Part shown: piece after piece, positions 26,671 through 35,113 of the stretch
How the letters are laid out: the number at the start of each line of letters is the position of its first letter
How positions within the stretch are numbered: position 1 is the stretch's first letter
From: Verrucomicrobiia bacterium
GTDB lineage: Bacteria > Verrucomicrobiota > Verrucomicrobiia > Palsa-1439
Direction: 5' to 3'
NCBI GenBank assembly: GCA_035577545.1
Contig: DATLVI010000031.1
Span: 62,001-126,000, forward strand
DNA: 64,000 bases
Notes under the pieces: generated by a model
What the model was told of the DNA's origin: nothing
Seen by the model: the letters and a program-made list of their open reading frames with translations, nothing else
Database searches by the model: none
Position numbers and translations under genes: made by a program

Positions 26671-27566
26671 CGCGCTTCGATCGGCAAAGTTTTCTGGGTG
26701 TCGATAGCGAGAGCATTCTCACAGCATCAACCATCGGTATCGTCGGCCTTGGTGGAGGGGGTTCACACGTCGTTCAGCAATTAGCTCATCTGGGAGTCGG
26801 TGGGTTCGTTTTGGTCGACCCGGATCACATCACCGATACCAATACCAACCGCCTCATCGGCGGAACGCTTGCCGACGTTGAAACCGAAACGAAAAAAGTC
26901 GTTATCGCGGAACGCCAAATTCGTGGATTAATCGAATCGCCGCGAGTTTTTCCGGTGCCGGATTCCTGGCACCTCGCAACGGGAGCGCTGAAACAATGCG
27001 ACATTCTTATTGGATGCCTCGACTCCTTCGTTGAACGCGAGCAACTCGAACGGTTTGCACGTCGCCACCTTACTCCTTACATCGACATCGGGATGGATGT
27101 CCATAACCTCGGAGCCAAACAGTTTTTGATTAGCGGACAAATTATACTTTCCTTACCTGGCAAGCCTTGCTTGAGGTGTGTCGAGTTGGTAACAGACGAC
27201 CGGCTGTCGGAGGAAGCGAATCGTTACGGCGATGCTGGGAGCCGTCCGCAAGTGGTGTGGCCAAATGGTGTACTCGCCTCAACAGCCGTTGGACTTGTTG
27301 TGCAATTGCTCACGCCTTGGTTCGAAAAACCAGCGGAGTTTGTTTATCTGGATTACGACGGAAACCGGAGCACGGTCACACCCAATATTCGGATGGAGTT
27401 ATTCAAGAAGAAGACTTGCAACCATCACCCGCCGAACGAGGTTGGAGATCCACTTTTCGATGTCAGGAAGTTCAAACCAACAACAAAAACAGCGATCAAA
27501 ACAGAAGGAGATAATCGCGATGGCAAAATTCACGACAAGGGTCGAGCTGCACAACGCAACAGCTGA
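26667..27566 (+). CDS. ThiF/E1-like ubiquitin-activating enzyme
   Basis: ATG at 26667 (overlapping the JAB stop) gives 299 residues. The adenylation core shows IGIVGLGGGGSHVVQQLAHLGVG, VDPDHITDTNTNRLIGG (the Asp and Asn-Arg ATP contacts), GCLDSF and PYIDIGMDV. CLRC near residue 170 and CNHH near 250 could bind zinc as in ThiF/MoeB. It would adenylate the modifier's C-terminal glycine and pass it to the E2-like protein. The last 15-16 codons overlap the next gene in another frame. Confidence 0.85.
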   Translation: MTRFDRQSFLGVDSESILTASTIGIVGLGGGGSHVVQQLAHLGVGGFVLVDPDHITDTNTNRLIGGTLADVETETKKVVIAERQIRGLIESPRVFPVPDSWHLATGALKQCDILIGCLDSFVEREQLERFARRHLTPYIDIGMDVHNLGAKQFLISGQIILSLPGKPCLRCVELVTDDRLSEEANRYGDAGSRPQVVWPNGVLASTAVGLVVQLLTPWFEKPAEFVYLDYDGNRSTVTPNIRMELFKKKTCNHHPPNEVGDPLFDVRKFKPTTKTAIKTEGDNRDGKIHDKGRAAQRNS

Positions 27567-27798
27567 GAACTACAATGAGCTCCACAACGCTATGGAGTCT
27601 GTTGGTTTTTCCCGATTGATTTCTGCCCCGGACGGGGCTCGGTACCACCTGCCGTGGGCGGAGTATAATATTGAAGCCGCACTCGGTATCACGCAGGTGC
27701 GCGATAAAGCAAGCAGCGCCGCAGCCGCAACAGGATGTCGGGCCGGCGTTCTAGTGACTGAAGGCATTCGGGCGTGGGATGGACTTGACGCCGCGTAG
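27520..27798 (+). CDS. 92-residue protein closing the ubiquitin-like operon
   Basis: An AAGGAG 9 bases before the ATG marks a strong start inside the 3' end of the E1 gene (47-base overlap). The protein, MAKFTTRVELHNATAENYNEL onward, has a beta-alpha-beta pattern with a GFSRLI turn, a YHLPWAEYN block, an Ala-rich helix and a final VLVTEGIRAW strand. This recalls small ferredoxin-fold proteins such as DUF2622/GhoS-type, but only weakly. Being tightly coupled to the E1 gene, it may be a substrate, regulator or effector of the system. Function not known. Confidence 0.7.
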   Translation: MAKFTTRVELHNATAENYNELHNAMESVGFSRLISAPDGARYHLPWAEYNIEAALGITQVRDKASSAAAATGCRAGVLVTEGIRAWDGLDAA

Positions 27799-28088
27799 GT
27801 CCGGCTGCCCCCCCGTGAAACCTCCAAAAGCTTGCGGACTATTATTGCCACAGAGCATCGTAAAACGATAATTCTGCTCGACTTGGCGTCTCTTACGAGA
27901 TAGGATTGGGTGCGGTTCTTTGACAATCGAAAGCTCAGCTAGCGAGCGCCCCCACGGGGTTGATGCGGTGATTTTCAGAAGAAATAGGGCCTCGGAAAAA
28001 CTGTTTCTGCGAAACGAACCCCCCAGTTAAGTATGGCAATTAGAATCAGTTATGCGGGTGATGGTCGGATTCTGGCAGGCTAAAAAGA

Positions 28089-28688
28089 TCACGCGCTCTT
28101 CAGCGCGGCGCGGACCAATTCCTCGACGGTGGCCTTGGGACCAGACTTATCGGCAACGGCGAGCACGATTCTATGGGCGTCGACCTGTTTGTAGCCGAGG
28201 GAGACGAGGGCGAGGACGGCGTCGATGAGCTTCTGTTCCTCGGGGGTGGCGGCGCGGCCTTTCGTCGCGAAGGTTCCGGCTCCGCCGACTTTGTCCTTCA
28301 ACTCGACGATGAGGCGTTCGGCGGTTTTTTTGCCGATGCCGCGCAATGTCGAAAGTGTCGCGGTGTCACCTGAAGCGATGGCATTGCGAAGGGCCGAGAT
28401 CGACGTGCTACTAAGGATGTTGATGGCGAGTTTCGGGCCGATGCCGCTGATGCTGATGAGCAACAGGAACATCTCGCGTTCCTCGGGTGTGACGAACCCA
28501 AACAACTGCTGTGTGCCGTCCTGGGACACGACGTGATGATACGTGAGCAGTTTTACTTCGTTGCCCTTCATCGGCAGTTTGTCGTAACTCGAAAGCGGGA
28601 TGAACACGGCGTAGCCGACACCGTGGCAATCAATGATGATGTGGGTTGGCGTCGCTTCCGCGAGTTGGCCATGGAGATACGCAATCAC
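28089..28688 (-). CDS. ruvA: Holliday junction complex subunit RuvA
   Basis: 199 residues, the usual RuvA length. The N-terminal OB domain (MIAYLHGQLAEATPTHIIID, GVGYAVFIPLS), helix-hairpin-helix motifs (ISGIGPKLAINIL and LRGIGKKTAERLIVELKDK) and C-terminal three-helix domain contacting RuvB (ALVSLGYKQVDAHRIV) are all visible. It binds four-way junctions and directs RuvB. It follows the M48 protease gene and is the last of the leftward yebC-ruvC-M48-ruvA run. About 290 bases to the left hold no recognisable gene. Confidence 0.96.
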   Translation of the reverse strand: MIAYLHGQLAEATPTHIIIDCHGVGYAVFIPLSSYDKLPMKGNEVKLLTYHHVVSQDGTQQLFGFVTPEEREMFLLLISISGIGPKLAINILSSTSISALRNAIASGDTATLSTLRGIGKKTAERLIVELKDKVGGAGTFATKGRAATPEEQKLIDAVLALVSLGYKQVDAHRIVLAVADKSGPKATVEELVRAALKSA

Positions 28689-28748
28689 ACGGCACGAATT
28701 AGCACGAATCCGACTCGAATGACACGAAGTTTTTAGAGGGACTACATC

Positions 28749-30968
28749 CTACGAGCCAGATTGGGGCTGTTCCGATTCCGAGAAATTAAATCGATCTTCC
28801 ACTGTCACGGCGATCAAAACCAGCTGTCCAAGAATCCGGGTATACAGCTTGAACAGGCGCTCCAGGTGGCTGCTCGCCTGTTGATACGTGCGCGCCACGG
28901 AATTGTTATCGGAGCGATCGGGCATCGCATAATCGGCCAACGACAGTTCCGTCTTCGCGTGTTGGAACGGATAACGGACGTGAGCCAGTTTGGTCTGGAT
29001 GGCCTGGATGTTTTGTTGCGCGTCTTGCGCCAGTTTATTGATGCGAAAATCCGCCCGTCCCGGCTCCGAACATTTCGACCGGTTCGCACTGACAACCTGC
29101 ATGCCCAGAAACTGTTGGCGCAGGGCGAGCAAAAGCGAATAAACCGACACCAGCTTGGGAAGCACCCCTGTCAACTCGGTTGCTTGAATCCGTAACTGTT
29201 CGACGTCTTTGATCCCATCGGCAACCTGGGGAGAGTGAAGGAGGCGCAGGGCCGAAATCAGGCGAATCGTCGTGTCGGCCTCGAATGCCTGCAGACGCGA
29301 CGCGGCATCGTTTTGACGACGTTCGTTTTCGCTGGTTGCCTGTTTTGCTGCTTCCAACGTAGCCGCGCCTAGATGGAACTCGGCTGGCTGTATCTTGCAA
29401 CCAACCGTCAGCAACTGTGTCGCCAGGCAGGCCTGCATGAGCTTCGTGTCGGCGTCGAGAAACTCTTTAAGCGCTGGTTCCACATCCGCCGGCGATTGCA
29501 TCATTCGCTGCCGTGCTGCCACAAGATTCCGGATTGATTCGTCCGGATCTTTCGGTGGTGTGATGTCCCGGTCGTCGATGACAATGGGTCGCAACACGGA
29601 GAATTGCCCGTCGAGAAACTGTTTTATCGCCTGCTCGCCTTCCGTTTGTCCACGGCTTTCGCGCACGGTCTCCTCGACGGGAACGAGATGCTCGGGCCTC
29701 AGCGGTAATCGCAATCCTTGCTGATAGTGCATCAGCGTGACGTTTCGGGCGAGATCGTCGAAGCGGTGGAACAAGGTCGTTGCCGGTCCGACGGCACGGA
29801 ACACGCCAGCGGCGCACATGCGTTCCGCCTGTCGAATGCGGTCAGCAGCGGATGGATGTGTATGAAACAGTTTCGTCTCGGCTTTGGCGCCGGACTCCTC
29901 AATTCTCGTCCGGATCTCTTGAGGGAGAATGTCGGCCTTGTTGCCGATGAACACTGGCAGGCTATCAGGAACACGCCGCCGCTTCCATCCGTCATCCAGT
30001 TCATTATAAGCCTCTTGCGCAGCGAAGCTCAGAACCTGCAGCCGCTTGGAGGTCGAAATAAACCCGTCGGTCCCCGCCAATTGTATTCCATAGTTGTCAG
30101 CGTCGTATTCCATCTGCCGCAGCATGAAACAACTGATGCCATGGGCCAGATACATGAATCCCCACAGGACGCGGCGTGACAACCAGATGCCAAGGCGCGC
30201 CACCAGGAACACCGCCGACACACGGATGTCCCGCTGGTGCGATGCGTGGTACAACCACGCGTCCCATTGGTCGCGCTCATAAACAACCCGGCCAAACCAG
30301 CCATTGATCCGGCGAATCACATACGTCAACCGCATCGCCGTTCCCTGAGCAAAGTGGCCGAACTCGTGGGCCAGCACGCCCGCGAATTCGCGCACATCCA
30401 ACCCCACAACCAACGGCAATCCGACCGTCAACACCACGTCCTGACCGAACAAGCTCAGTAATCCCCGCCGAAAGCTCGCCGAGGCGTTGACGTCGCAATT
30501 GACATCCACGCGTTTCGGAACCGGGGCCCCGATTTGCTGGCAGATCTTTTCAATCAGCGCGAAGAGCAGGGGGTGTTCGGTGGATGAAATGTCCATCGGC
30601 AAGAAGTGCTGCTGTCGTCGTGCAAAAAATGGTTTGAACATGAAGAAAATCAGGATGGCCCCGGATACCACGGGCGCAAAATAAAGCACGATGTTCGTAA
30701 GAGTGGGCCCAGAGCTATAATCTCCGCCCTGAAGCCAACTCAGGTCGTGATCCATGTGATAGTAAACGCCGTATCCCACGAGGGCGATCAGGCCCAAATA
30801 TAACGCCGGCAAAAGCAGCATCATCAGGGCGACTGCGCCCAACCCGAGTTGATACAACAGCGAAACTCGCTTGTGGGCGATTTCGCCGTCGAACATCTCC
30901 GCCATGGAAGGCGAGTCCGAAGCGTCCTGTTCAACATGCGAACCGGAGTTTTGTTCCTCTGACTCCAT
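28749..30968 (-). CDS. M48-family membrane metalloprotease
   Basis: 739 residues with hydrophobic segments at about 38-68 and 95-112, then a zinc motif HEFGH at about 201-205 and a downstream EYDADNYG containing the third ligand Glu. This is the HtpX/Ste24-like M48 family. After about residue 330 there is a long helical region of about 400 residues without a recognised domain, much longer than HtpX. It probably degrades or processes membrane proteins. Sitting between ruvC and ruvA is unusual. Confidence 0.88.
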   Translation of the reverse strand: MESEEQNSGSHVEQDASDSPSMAEMFDGEIAHKRVSLLYQLGLGAVALMMLLLPALYLGLIALVGYGVYYHMDHDLSWLQGGDYSSGPTLTNIVLYFAPVVSGAILIFFMFKPFFARRQQHFLPMDISSTEHPLLFALIEKICQQIGAPVPKRVDVNCDVNASASFRRGLLSLFGQDVVLTVGLPLVVGLDVREFAGVLAHEFGHFAQGTAMRLTYVIRRINGWFGRVVYERDQWDAWLYHASHQRDIRVSAVFLVARLGIWLSRRVLWGFMYLAHGISCFMLRQMEYDADNYGIQLAGTDGFISTSKRLQVLSFAAQEAYNELDDGWKRRRVPDSLPVFIGNKADILPQEIRTRIEESGAKAETKLFHTHPSAADRIRQAERMCAAGVFRAVGPATTLFHRFDDLARNVTLMHYQQGLRLPLRPEHLVPVEETVRESRGQTEGEQAIKQFLDGQFSVLRPIVIDDRDITPPKDPDESIRNLVAARQRMMQSPADVEPALKEFLDADTKLMQACLATQLLTVGCKIQPAEFHLGAATLEAAKQATSENERRQNDAASRLQAFEADTTIRLISALRLLHSPQVADGIKDVEQLRIQATELTGVLPKLVSVYSLLLALRQQFLGMQVVSANRSKCSEPGRADFRINKLAQDAQQNIQAIQTKLAHVRYPFQHAKTELSLADYAMPDRSDNNSVARTYQQASSHLERLFKLYTRILGQLVLIAVTVEDRFNFSESEQPQSGS

Positions 30969-30995
30969 GAGTGTCGCTCCCCGAACACTGAGTAC

Positions 30996-31493
30996 CTAGA
31001 TTTGCTTCGGCGGCTTGACCTGGATGCCGCGGCAACTGTGGGCGTGGCAGATGGCGACGGCGAGGGCATCGCCGGCGTCGGCCTGCGGCGCTTCCTTCAA
31101 GCCCAACATGACTTTCACCATGTTTCCGACCTGGTTCTTGCCGGCGCCGCCAAGGCCGGTGACGGATTGCTTCACCTTGCGCGGGGCGTATTCGTAAATC
31201 GGCAGATCGTGCTTCGCGGCGGCGGCGATGATGACGCCACGGACTTGGCCGAGGGTGAAGGCAATGCGCGTGTTCTGCACGTAGACCAGGCCCTCGATCG
31301 CGACCGCTTCGGGTTGGTGGTCGGTGATCAATTTCAACATGGCATCGGCGATGCGCACGAGACAACGAGACGGCAACAGACTCGGCGGGTTCTTGAGATG
31401 ACTGTGACAGAGCGGGGTCAACTGATTGCCCTGAGCCTCGATCACACCGAAGCCGGTGGAGCGCAGACTGGGATCAATGCCGAGAATTTTCAC
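30996..31493 (-). CDS. ruvC: Holliday junction resolvase RuvC
   Basis: 165 residues, typical RuvC. Acidic active-site residues lie in GIDPSLRSTGFG (Asp near 6), AIEGLVYVQNTR (Glu near 68) and DAGDALAVAICH (two Asp near 140). It cuts Holliday junctions symmetrically during recombination repair. The ATG starts two bases after the yebC stop codon, so the two form an operon. Confidence 0.96.
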   Translation of the reverse strand: MKILGIDPSLRSTGFGVIEAQGNQLTPLCHSHLKNPPSLLPSRCLVRIADAMLKLITDHQPEAVAIEGLVYVQNTRIAFTLGQVRGVIIAAAAKHDLPIYEYAPRKVKQSVTGLGGAGKNQVGNMVKVMLGLKEAPQADAGDALAVAICHAHSCRGIQVKPPKQI

Positions 31494-31495
31494 AA

Positions 31496-32257
31496 CTAGG
31501 CGGCTGCTTGAACTTTCTCCAGGATCTCGTCGGGGATATCGCAGTTGGAGTAGACATTCTGCACGTCGTCGCTGTCTTCCAGCGCGTCGATCAATGCGAG
31601 AACACTGCGCGCGGTCTTTTCGTCCATGACGGGCAATGGCGTTAACGGGAGAAATGCGACTTCGGCGGATTCGGGTTTGATGCCTTTCGCTTCCAGAGCT
31701 TTGTGTACGACCTCGATCTGGTGCGGGTCGGTCAGAATCGAGTAGTTGTCGGGGTGTGTAATCATGTCTTCAGCGCCCGCGTCGAGCACCACCAGCAACA
31801 GTTGGTCAAAGTCGGAAATCTGTTCCTTCGCGACAAGGATCTGGCCTTTGCGATGGAAGAGATGTTTCACGGCACCCATGACTGCCATGTTGCCACCGTG
31901 TTTCGTGAAGATCTGGCGAATTTCGGCGGCGGTGCGGTTCTTGTTGTCGGAGAGCAATTCCATCAGGAGCGCGACACCACCGGGCCCGTAGCCTTCGTAG
32001 GTGATTTCCTCGTAGGTGACACCGGGCAGTTCGCCAGTGCCTTTCTTGATGGCGCGGTCAATGTTGTCGGCGGGCATGTTCATGGCGCGCGCCTTCATTA
32101 AAATGGTGCGCAGGCGGGGATTGAACCCGGGGTCGCCGCCGCCGTGTTTGCAGGCCACGGCCATTTCCTTGCCGAGCTTGGCGAAGATTTTGCCGCGTTT
32201 GGCGTCGATGGTGCCCTTGTAGTGCTTCACCTTCGACCATCTGGAATGCCCTGACAT
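31496..32257 (-). CDS. YebC/PmpR-family regulator
   Basis: 253 residues with the YebC start MSGHSRWSKVKHYKGTIDAKRGKIF and the usual blocks FNPRLRTILMKARAMNMPADNIDRAIKKG, YEGYGPGGVALLMELLSDNKNRTAAEIR and FLPLTPLPV. YebC proteins are DNA-binding regulators, and some members help ribosomes through proline-rich stretches. The yebC-ruvC order is widely conserved. First gene of the leftward run; it diverges from tRNA-Leu. Confidence 0.95.
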   Translation of the reverse strand: MSGHSRWSKVKHYKGTIDAKRGKIFAKLGKEMAVACKHGGGDPGFNPRLRTILMKARAMNMPADNIDRAIKKGTGELPGVTYEEITYEGYGPGGVALLMELLSDNKNRTAAEIRQIFTKHGGNMAVMGAVKHLFHRKGQILVAKEQISDFDQLLLVVLDAGAEDMITHPDNYSILTDPHQIEVVHKALEAKGIKPESAEVAFLPLTPLPVMDEKTARSVLALIDALEDSDDVQNVYSNCDIPDEILEKVQAAA

Positions 32258-32274
32258 AGCCGGGAAATCTTAGC

Positions 32275-32301
32275 TTGCTGGCGGTCGGCTTTCCATATAA
32301 T
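32275..32301 (+). promoter_or_regulatory. Promoter of tRNA-Leu
   Basis: A perfect TATAAT at 32296-32301 sits 23 bases before the tRNA. The upstream TTGCTG at 32275-32280 is a -35 candidate with a short 15-base spacer. Confidence 0.5.
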
Positions 32302-32324
32302 TTATCGGCGATCCGATGACTTGG

Positions 32325-32409
32325 GCGCGGGTGGTGGAATTGGCAGACACGTACGCTTGAGGGGCGTATGGCGAAAGCCGTGCAGGTTCAAGTCCTGTCC
32401 CGCGCACCA
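32325..32409 (+). tRNA. tRNA-Leu (anticodon GAG)
   Basis: An 85-base cloverleaf with acceptor stem GCGCGGG/CCCGCGC, discriminator A, encoded CCA, anticodon stem TACGC/GCGTA with loop TTGAGGG (anticodon GAG, reading CTC/CTT), a long variable arm as expected for leucine tRNAs, and TTCAAGT in the T-loop. The 3' end overlaps the GT87 gene on the other strand by 22 bases. Confidence 0.95.
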
Positions 32410-33617
32410 ATCTCCGAATTGTTTTCGCGCCGGATCACCACGAGCAGCAGGGCCATCCACACCATCAAGGTTCCCCAGCAAGGCGCGCCCACGACCTCAA
32501 GCCGGCGGATGCTGGCTGAGGCGAGAACGAGCGTACAAAACACAATCAGCGTCCAACGGATAATTCGCCGCGTTGTATCATCAGGCTCGTTCATCGCCAC
32601 CGCTAGCAGCGCCATCAAGGGCAAGAGCAGCAAGATGAAATAGTGCGTCTCCGATACCGGTGGCACCAGCAGCATCCAAGTGATCACGGCGGAAGCAATG
32701 AGGAGCTCGGACCCCTCCCCCGCTTTCCGTCCCACCGTCCACATCGCCCCAATCATCCCCAATCCGAGGAACACAGTCGCCACCCGGGCAACCGAATTGT
32801 TCGTCAAGCGGCTCAGCACGGCGGGCAGTGACTGGTTGCGCGGTTTCTGAGGGTCGAGCAGTTGATCATTCAATCCGCTCTGCGTCCGCTGACTTTCATT
32901 CGCGAGCGCCGGTCGGGCAACGATCCGTTCCCAGTGCTCCCAGGACGCGAGGTTCCTCTTGAAACCGATCATGGCACCAGGGAGAATTAAACCGCCGATA
33001 ATGATGGTCACCACTGCGGCCAGCAGGAGCTTCCATTTCCTCCGCCACACGAAATACCCAAGCAAGACCAGCGGAAAAGCTTTCAACAGGACTGCGCCGG
33101 CCAGGCAAGCGCCGCCCCGCAGGTCATGACCTTCCCAATGCCAACAGAACGCTGCGAGCACCAGCCACATCAACAACACCGAGGCCTGTCCGCGGGTGAG
33201 CCCGGACATGAACCACACCAACAACATCGCGATGGGTATTGTCGACAAAATCAACAGATGACAATCGACACTAAAGACCGCCCGCACTGCCCTTACGCAC
33301 ATTACCAGCGCCCAGACGATCAGCGCTACGGAGATCACGTACCAGACCAACGCCCCCCAAAACACCGACAACTGTGCAAATGGCGCCATCAGAATCGCAA
33401 ATGGCGGCGGGTAGACATAGGCCCACCCCCGCACATTGCGCACTTGATAAATGTCGGTGCCGTCAACGACAGCTTGGCCGGCCAGTTGGTAGACGGTGAA
33501 ATCGGTCCTCTGGATTGGCCAGATTGCCGCGCGATATACGGTGCTCACGCCCAGCCCGACTGTGAGAGCCAGGGCCACTACCAACAGAGCTGCAGTACGC
33601 CTATCAACTGGCAACAA
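32388..33617 (-). CDS. GT87-type membrane glycosyltransferase (DUF2029)
   Basis: A 409-residue polytopic protein with about 10 hydrophobic segments. The first luminal loop contains QRTDFTVYQLAGQAVVDGTDIY and YVYPPPFAILMAPF, the signature of GT87/DUF2029 enzymes, which use polyprenyl-phosphate sugars (mannose or arabinose in the known cases). Its stop lies inside tRNA-Leu on the opposite strand. The neighbouring GT2 enzyme could supply the polyprenyl-phosphate donor, a plausible pair. Confidence 0.82.
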   Translation of the reverse strand: MLPVDRRTAALLVVALALTVGLGVSTVYRAAIWPIQRTDFTVYQLAGQAVVDGTDIYQVRNVRGWAYVYPPPFAILMAPFAQLSVFWGALVWYVISVALIVWALVMCVRAVRAVFSVDCHLLILSTIPIAMLLVWFMSGLTRGQASVLLMWLVLAAFCWHWEGHDLRGGACLAGAVLLKAFPLVLLGYFVWRRKWKLLLAAVVTIIIGGLILPGAMIGFKRNLASWEHWERIVARPALANESQRTQSGLNDQLLDPQKPRNQSLPAVLSRLTNNSVARVATVFLGLGMIGAMWTVGRKAGEGSELLIASAVITWMLLVPPVSETHYFILLLLPLMALLAVAMNEPDDTTRRIIRWTLIVFCTLVLASASIRRLEVVGAPCWGTLMVWMALLLVVIRRENNSEIGARDRT

Positions 33618-33737
33618 AATGAACCTCGCGTTCGCAATTCATATGGCACCGTTCCGAGATCTGATCGGACCATCAGCATCCGGAAGAACATCCAAAGATA
33701 ACTGGCCTGCTCGTCGCCGGGGCCGAGTCCAAAATCA

Positions 33738-34541
33738 TCAGCACTGGCTTTTCGGGACACCCAACGGCTCCAGCCGCAACCGCGCCATGTCCCACAACGT
33801 CGTGGCGATGACGTCAAACCGTCGAATGTGGGAAGCACCCAACTGCCTCTGGGAAAATGGCACCGCAACCTCTTTCACACGGAAACCCCGGCGCTGCGCT
33901 CTTATGAAAAGCTCGGCATCGACGAAGGGGCTACAGGAGCGTAAGGCCAGTTGATCCCAAACCGATTTACGCATGGCCTTAAATCCAAAGTTAATGTCCC
34001 GTAGCGACAACCCGAACAGCCTCCTCACCAGAGAATTGTAACCCAGCGAGATGACTCGGCACCGCCAGTTTGCGTCTTTCGTCACGCCGTCAGAGTAACC
34101 GGTCAGTACATCCGCGTCAGAAAACTCACGGAGGACTTGGGGCAGGCTGTTCAAGGCCACGGGCAAATCAAAATCCGTGTACACGAGAAACTCGTTGGAA
34201 GCCGCGCATAAACCCGCACGCAAGGCGCCACCAAAGCGCTGGTTGCTCGGCAGCCGCACGAGCTTGAGACGCGCGTCCCTGGTCGCCCACTGCGCAACCT
34301 TCTGCGCGCTGTCGTCGGTGCTGCCATCGTCGGCGACAACGATCTCGAAATCCTCAAAAAGACGATCCAAGGATCCCAGCGCGTGAGTCAGTGTTGCTTC
34401 AACAACCGGACCTTCATTGAACATGGGCAAGACCAACGAAATTGCCGTGTCCACCCTTGCCCCAAACCGTTGTGCCACTTCTGCTGCAGATGCAAAGCCG
34501 ACTCTCGATCCCGGAGACTCGGTTGTTAAACCGTTTGCCAT
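33738..34541 (-). CDS. GT2-family glycosyltransferase (polyprenyl-phosphate type)
   Basis: 267 residues: LVLPMFNEGPVVEATL near 37, EIVVADDGSTDDSAQKV near 68 (donor-binding Asp), VYTDFDLPVALNSLP near 124 with the DxD-like metal site DFD, and FGFKAMRKSVWDQL near 188. This matches dolichyl/polyprenyl-phosphate glycosyltransferases without C-terminal membrane helices. It likely charges a lipid carrier with a sugar for the GT87 enzyme next door. About 120 bases separate the two genes. Confidence 0.85.
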   Translation of the reverse strand: MANGLTTESPGSRVGFASAAEVAQRFGARVDTAISLVLPMFNEGPVVEATLTHALGSLDRLFEDFEIVVADDGSTDDSAQKVAQWATRDARLKLVRLPSNQRFGGALRAGLCAASNEFLVYTDFDLPVALNSLPQVLREFSDADVLTGYSDGVTKDANWRCRVISLGYNSLVRRLFGLSLRDINFGFKAMRKSVWDQLALRSCSPFVDAELFIRAQRRGFRVKEVAVPFSQRQLGASHIRRFDVIATTLWDMARLRLEPLGVPKSQC

Positions 34542-34722
34542 GGTCGTCTACCCTCCTTGGTCAAAAAACTACCGCTCGTCGGGTTCTAACATGATGACAA
34601 TCCCATTACAGTTCTGTTCGGAGTAGGTGTGCAATCCGGCAGCGCCACAGACGGCACGGAAGAAATTCTTCCATGAATTCGCTGCTTCGTGCTAGATTAT
34701 CTCTGGGAAGAGCAGGTGGCTT

Positions 34723-35103
34723 ATGCGGGTTCGGTTTTTCTTTATCTCGGGAGTCAGCGTTGCCAGCGCCGCGTTTTGTGGCGGCTGCGCAATGAATCCC
34801 GACAAGCCGAACGAACCCCGGCCTGCCATGCGGGCCATCGAGCAGCCTGTTTCATCGCCCATAGAATCCGGTGAGGCACCAACCAACGAGAGCATCGGCC
34901 TGAGGATTCGCCGTCAGCTCAACGCCACCCCCACAACAACGGCGGGCATCATCGTGGAAGTCGACGACGGCAAGGTCACGCTCCGCGGAACGGCGCCGAA
35001 TCTCGCCACGTCATGGCGCGCTGAAGCCATCGCGCACGCCGTGAAGGGCGTGAAGGGCGTGATCAACCAGATTGTGGTAATTACCCCGACCGTCCCACCG
35101 TGA
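34723..35103 (+). CDS. BON-domain lipoprotein
   Basis: 126 residues with a lipoprotein signal (MRVRFFFISGVSVASAAFCGGC; Cys22 or close). After a Pro-rich linker, a BON domain runs from about 57 to 120 (SIGLRIRRQLNATP, GIIVEVDDGKVTLRGTAP, AIAHAVKGVKGVINQI). BON domains bind phospholipid surfaces and help envelope stability. Probably outer-membrane-anchored. It converges on the kinase gene. Confidence 0.85.
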   Translation: MRVRFFFISGVSVASAAFCGGCAMNPDKPNEPRPAMRAIEQPVSSPIESGEAPTNESIGLRIRRQLNATPTTTAGIIVEVDDGKVTLRGTAPNLATSWRAEAIAHAVKGVKGVINQIVVITPTVPP

Positions 35104-35113
35104 TTCAGGTGCT

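Noticed and set aside
27499-27566. Frameshift at the E1 gene end
   Set aside because: The overlap with the 92-residue gene could suggest one broken gene, but the downstream gene has its own strong ribosome site and a distinct fold pattern, so normal overlap is simpler.
33126-33954. Forward frames opposite the GT87 and GT2 genes
   Set aside because: Antisense shadows of well-supported glycosyltransferase genes.
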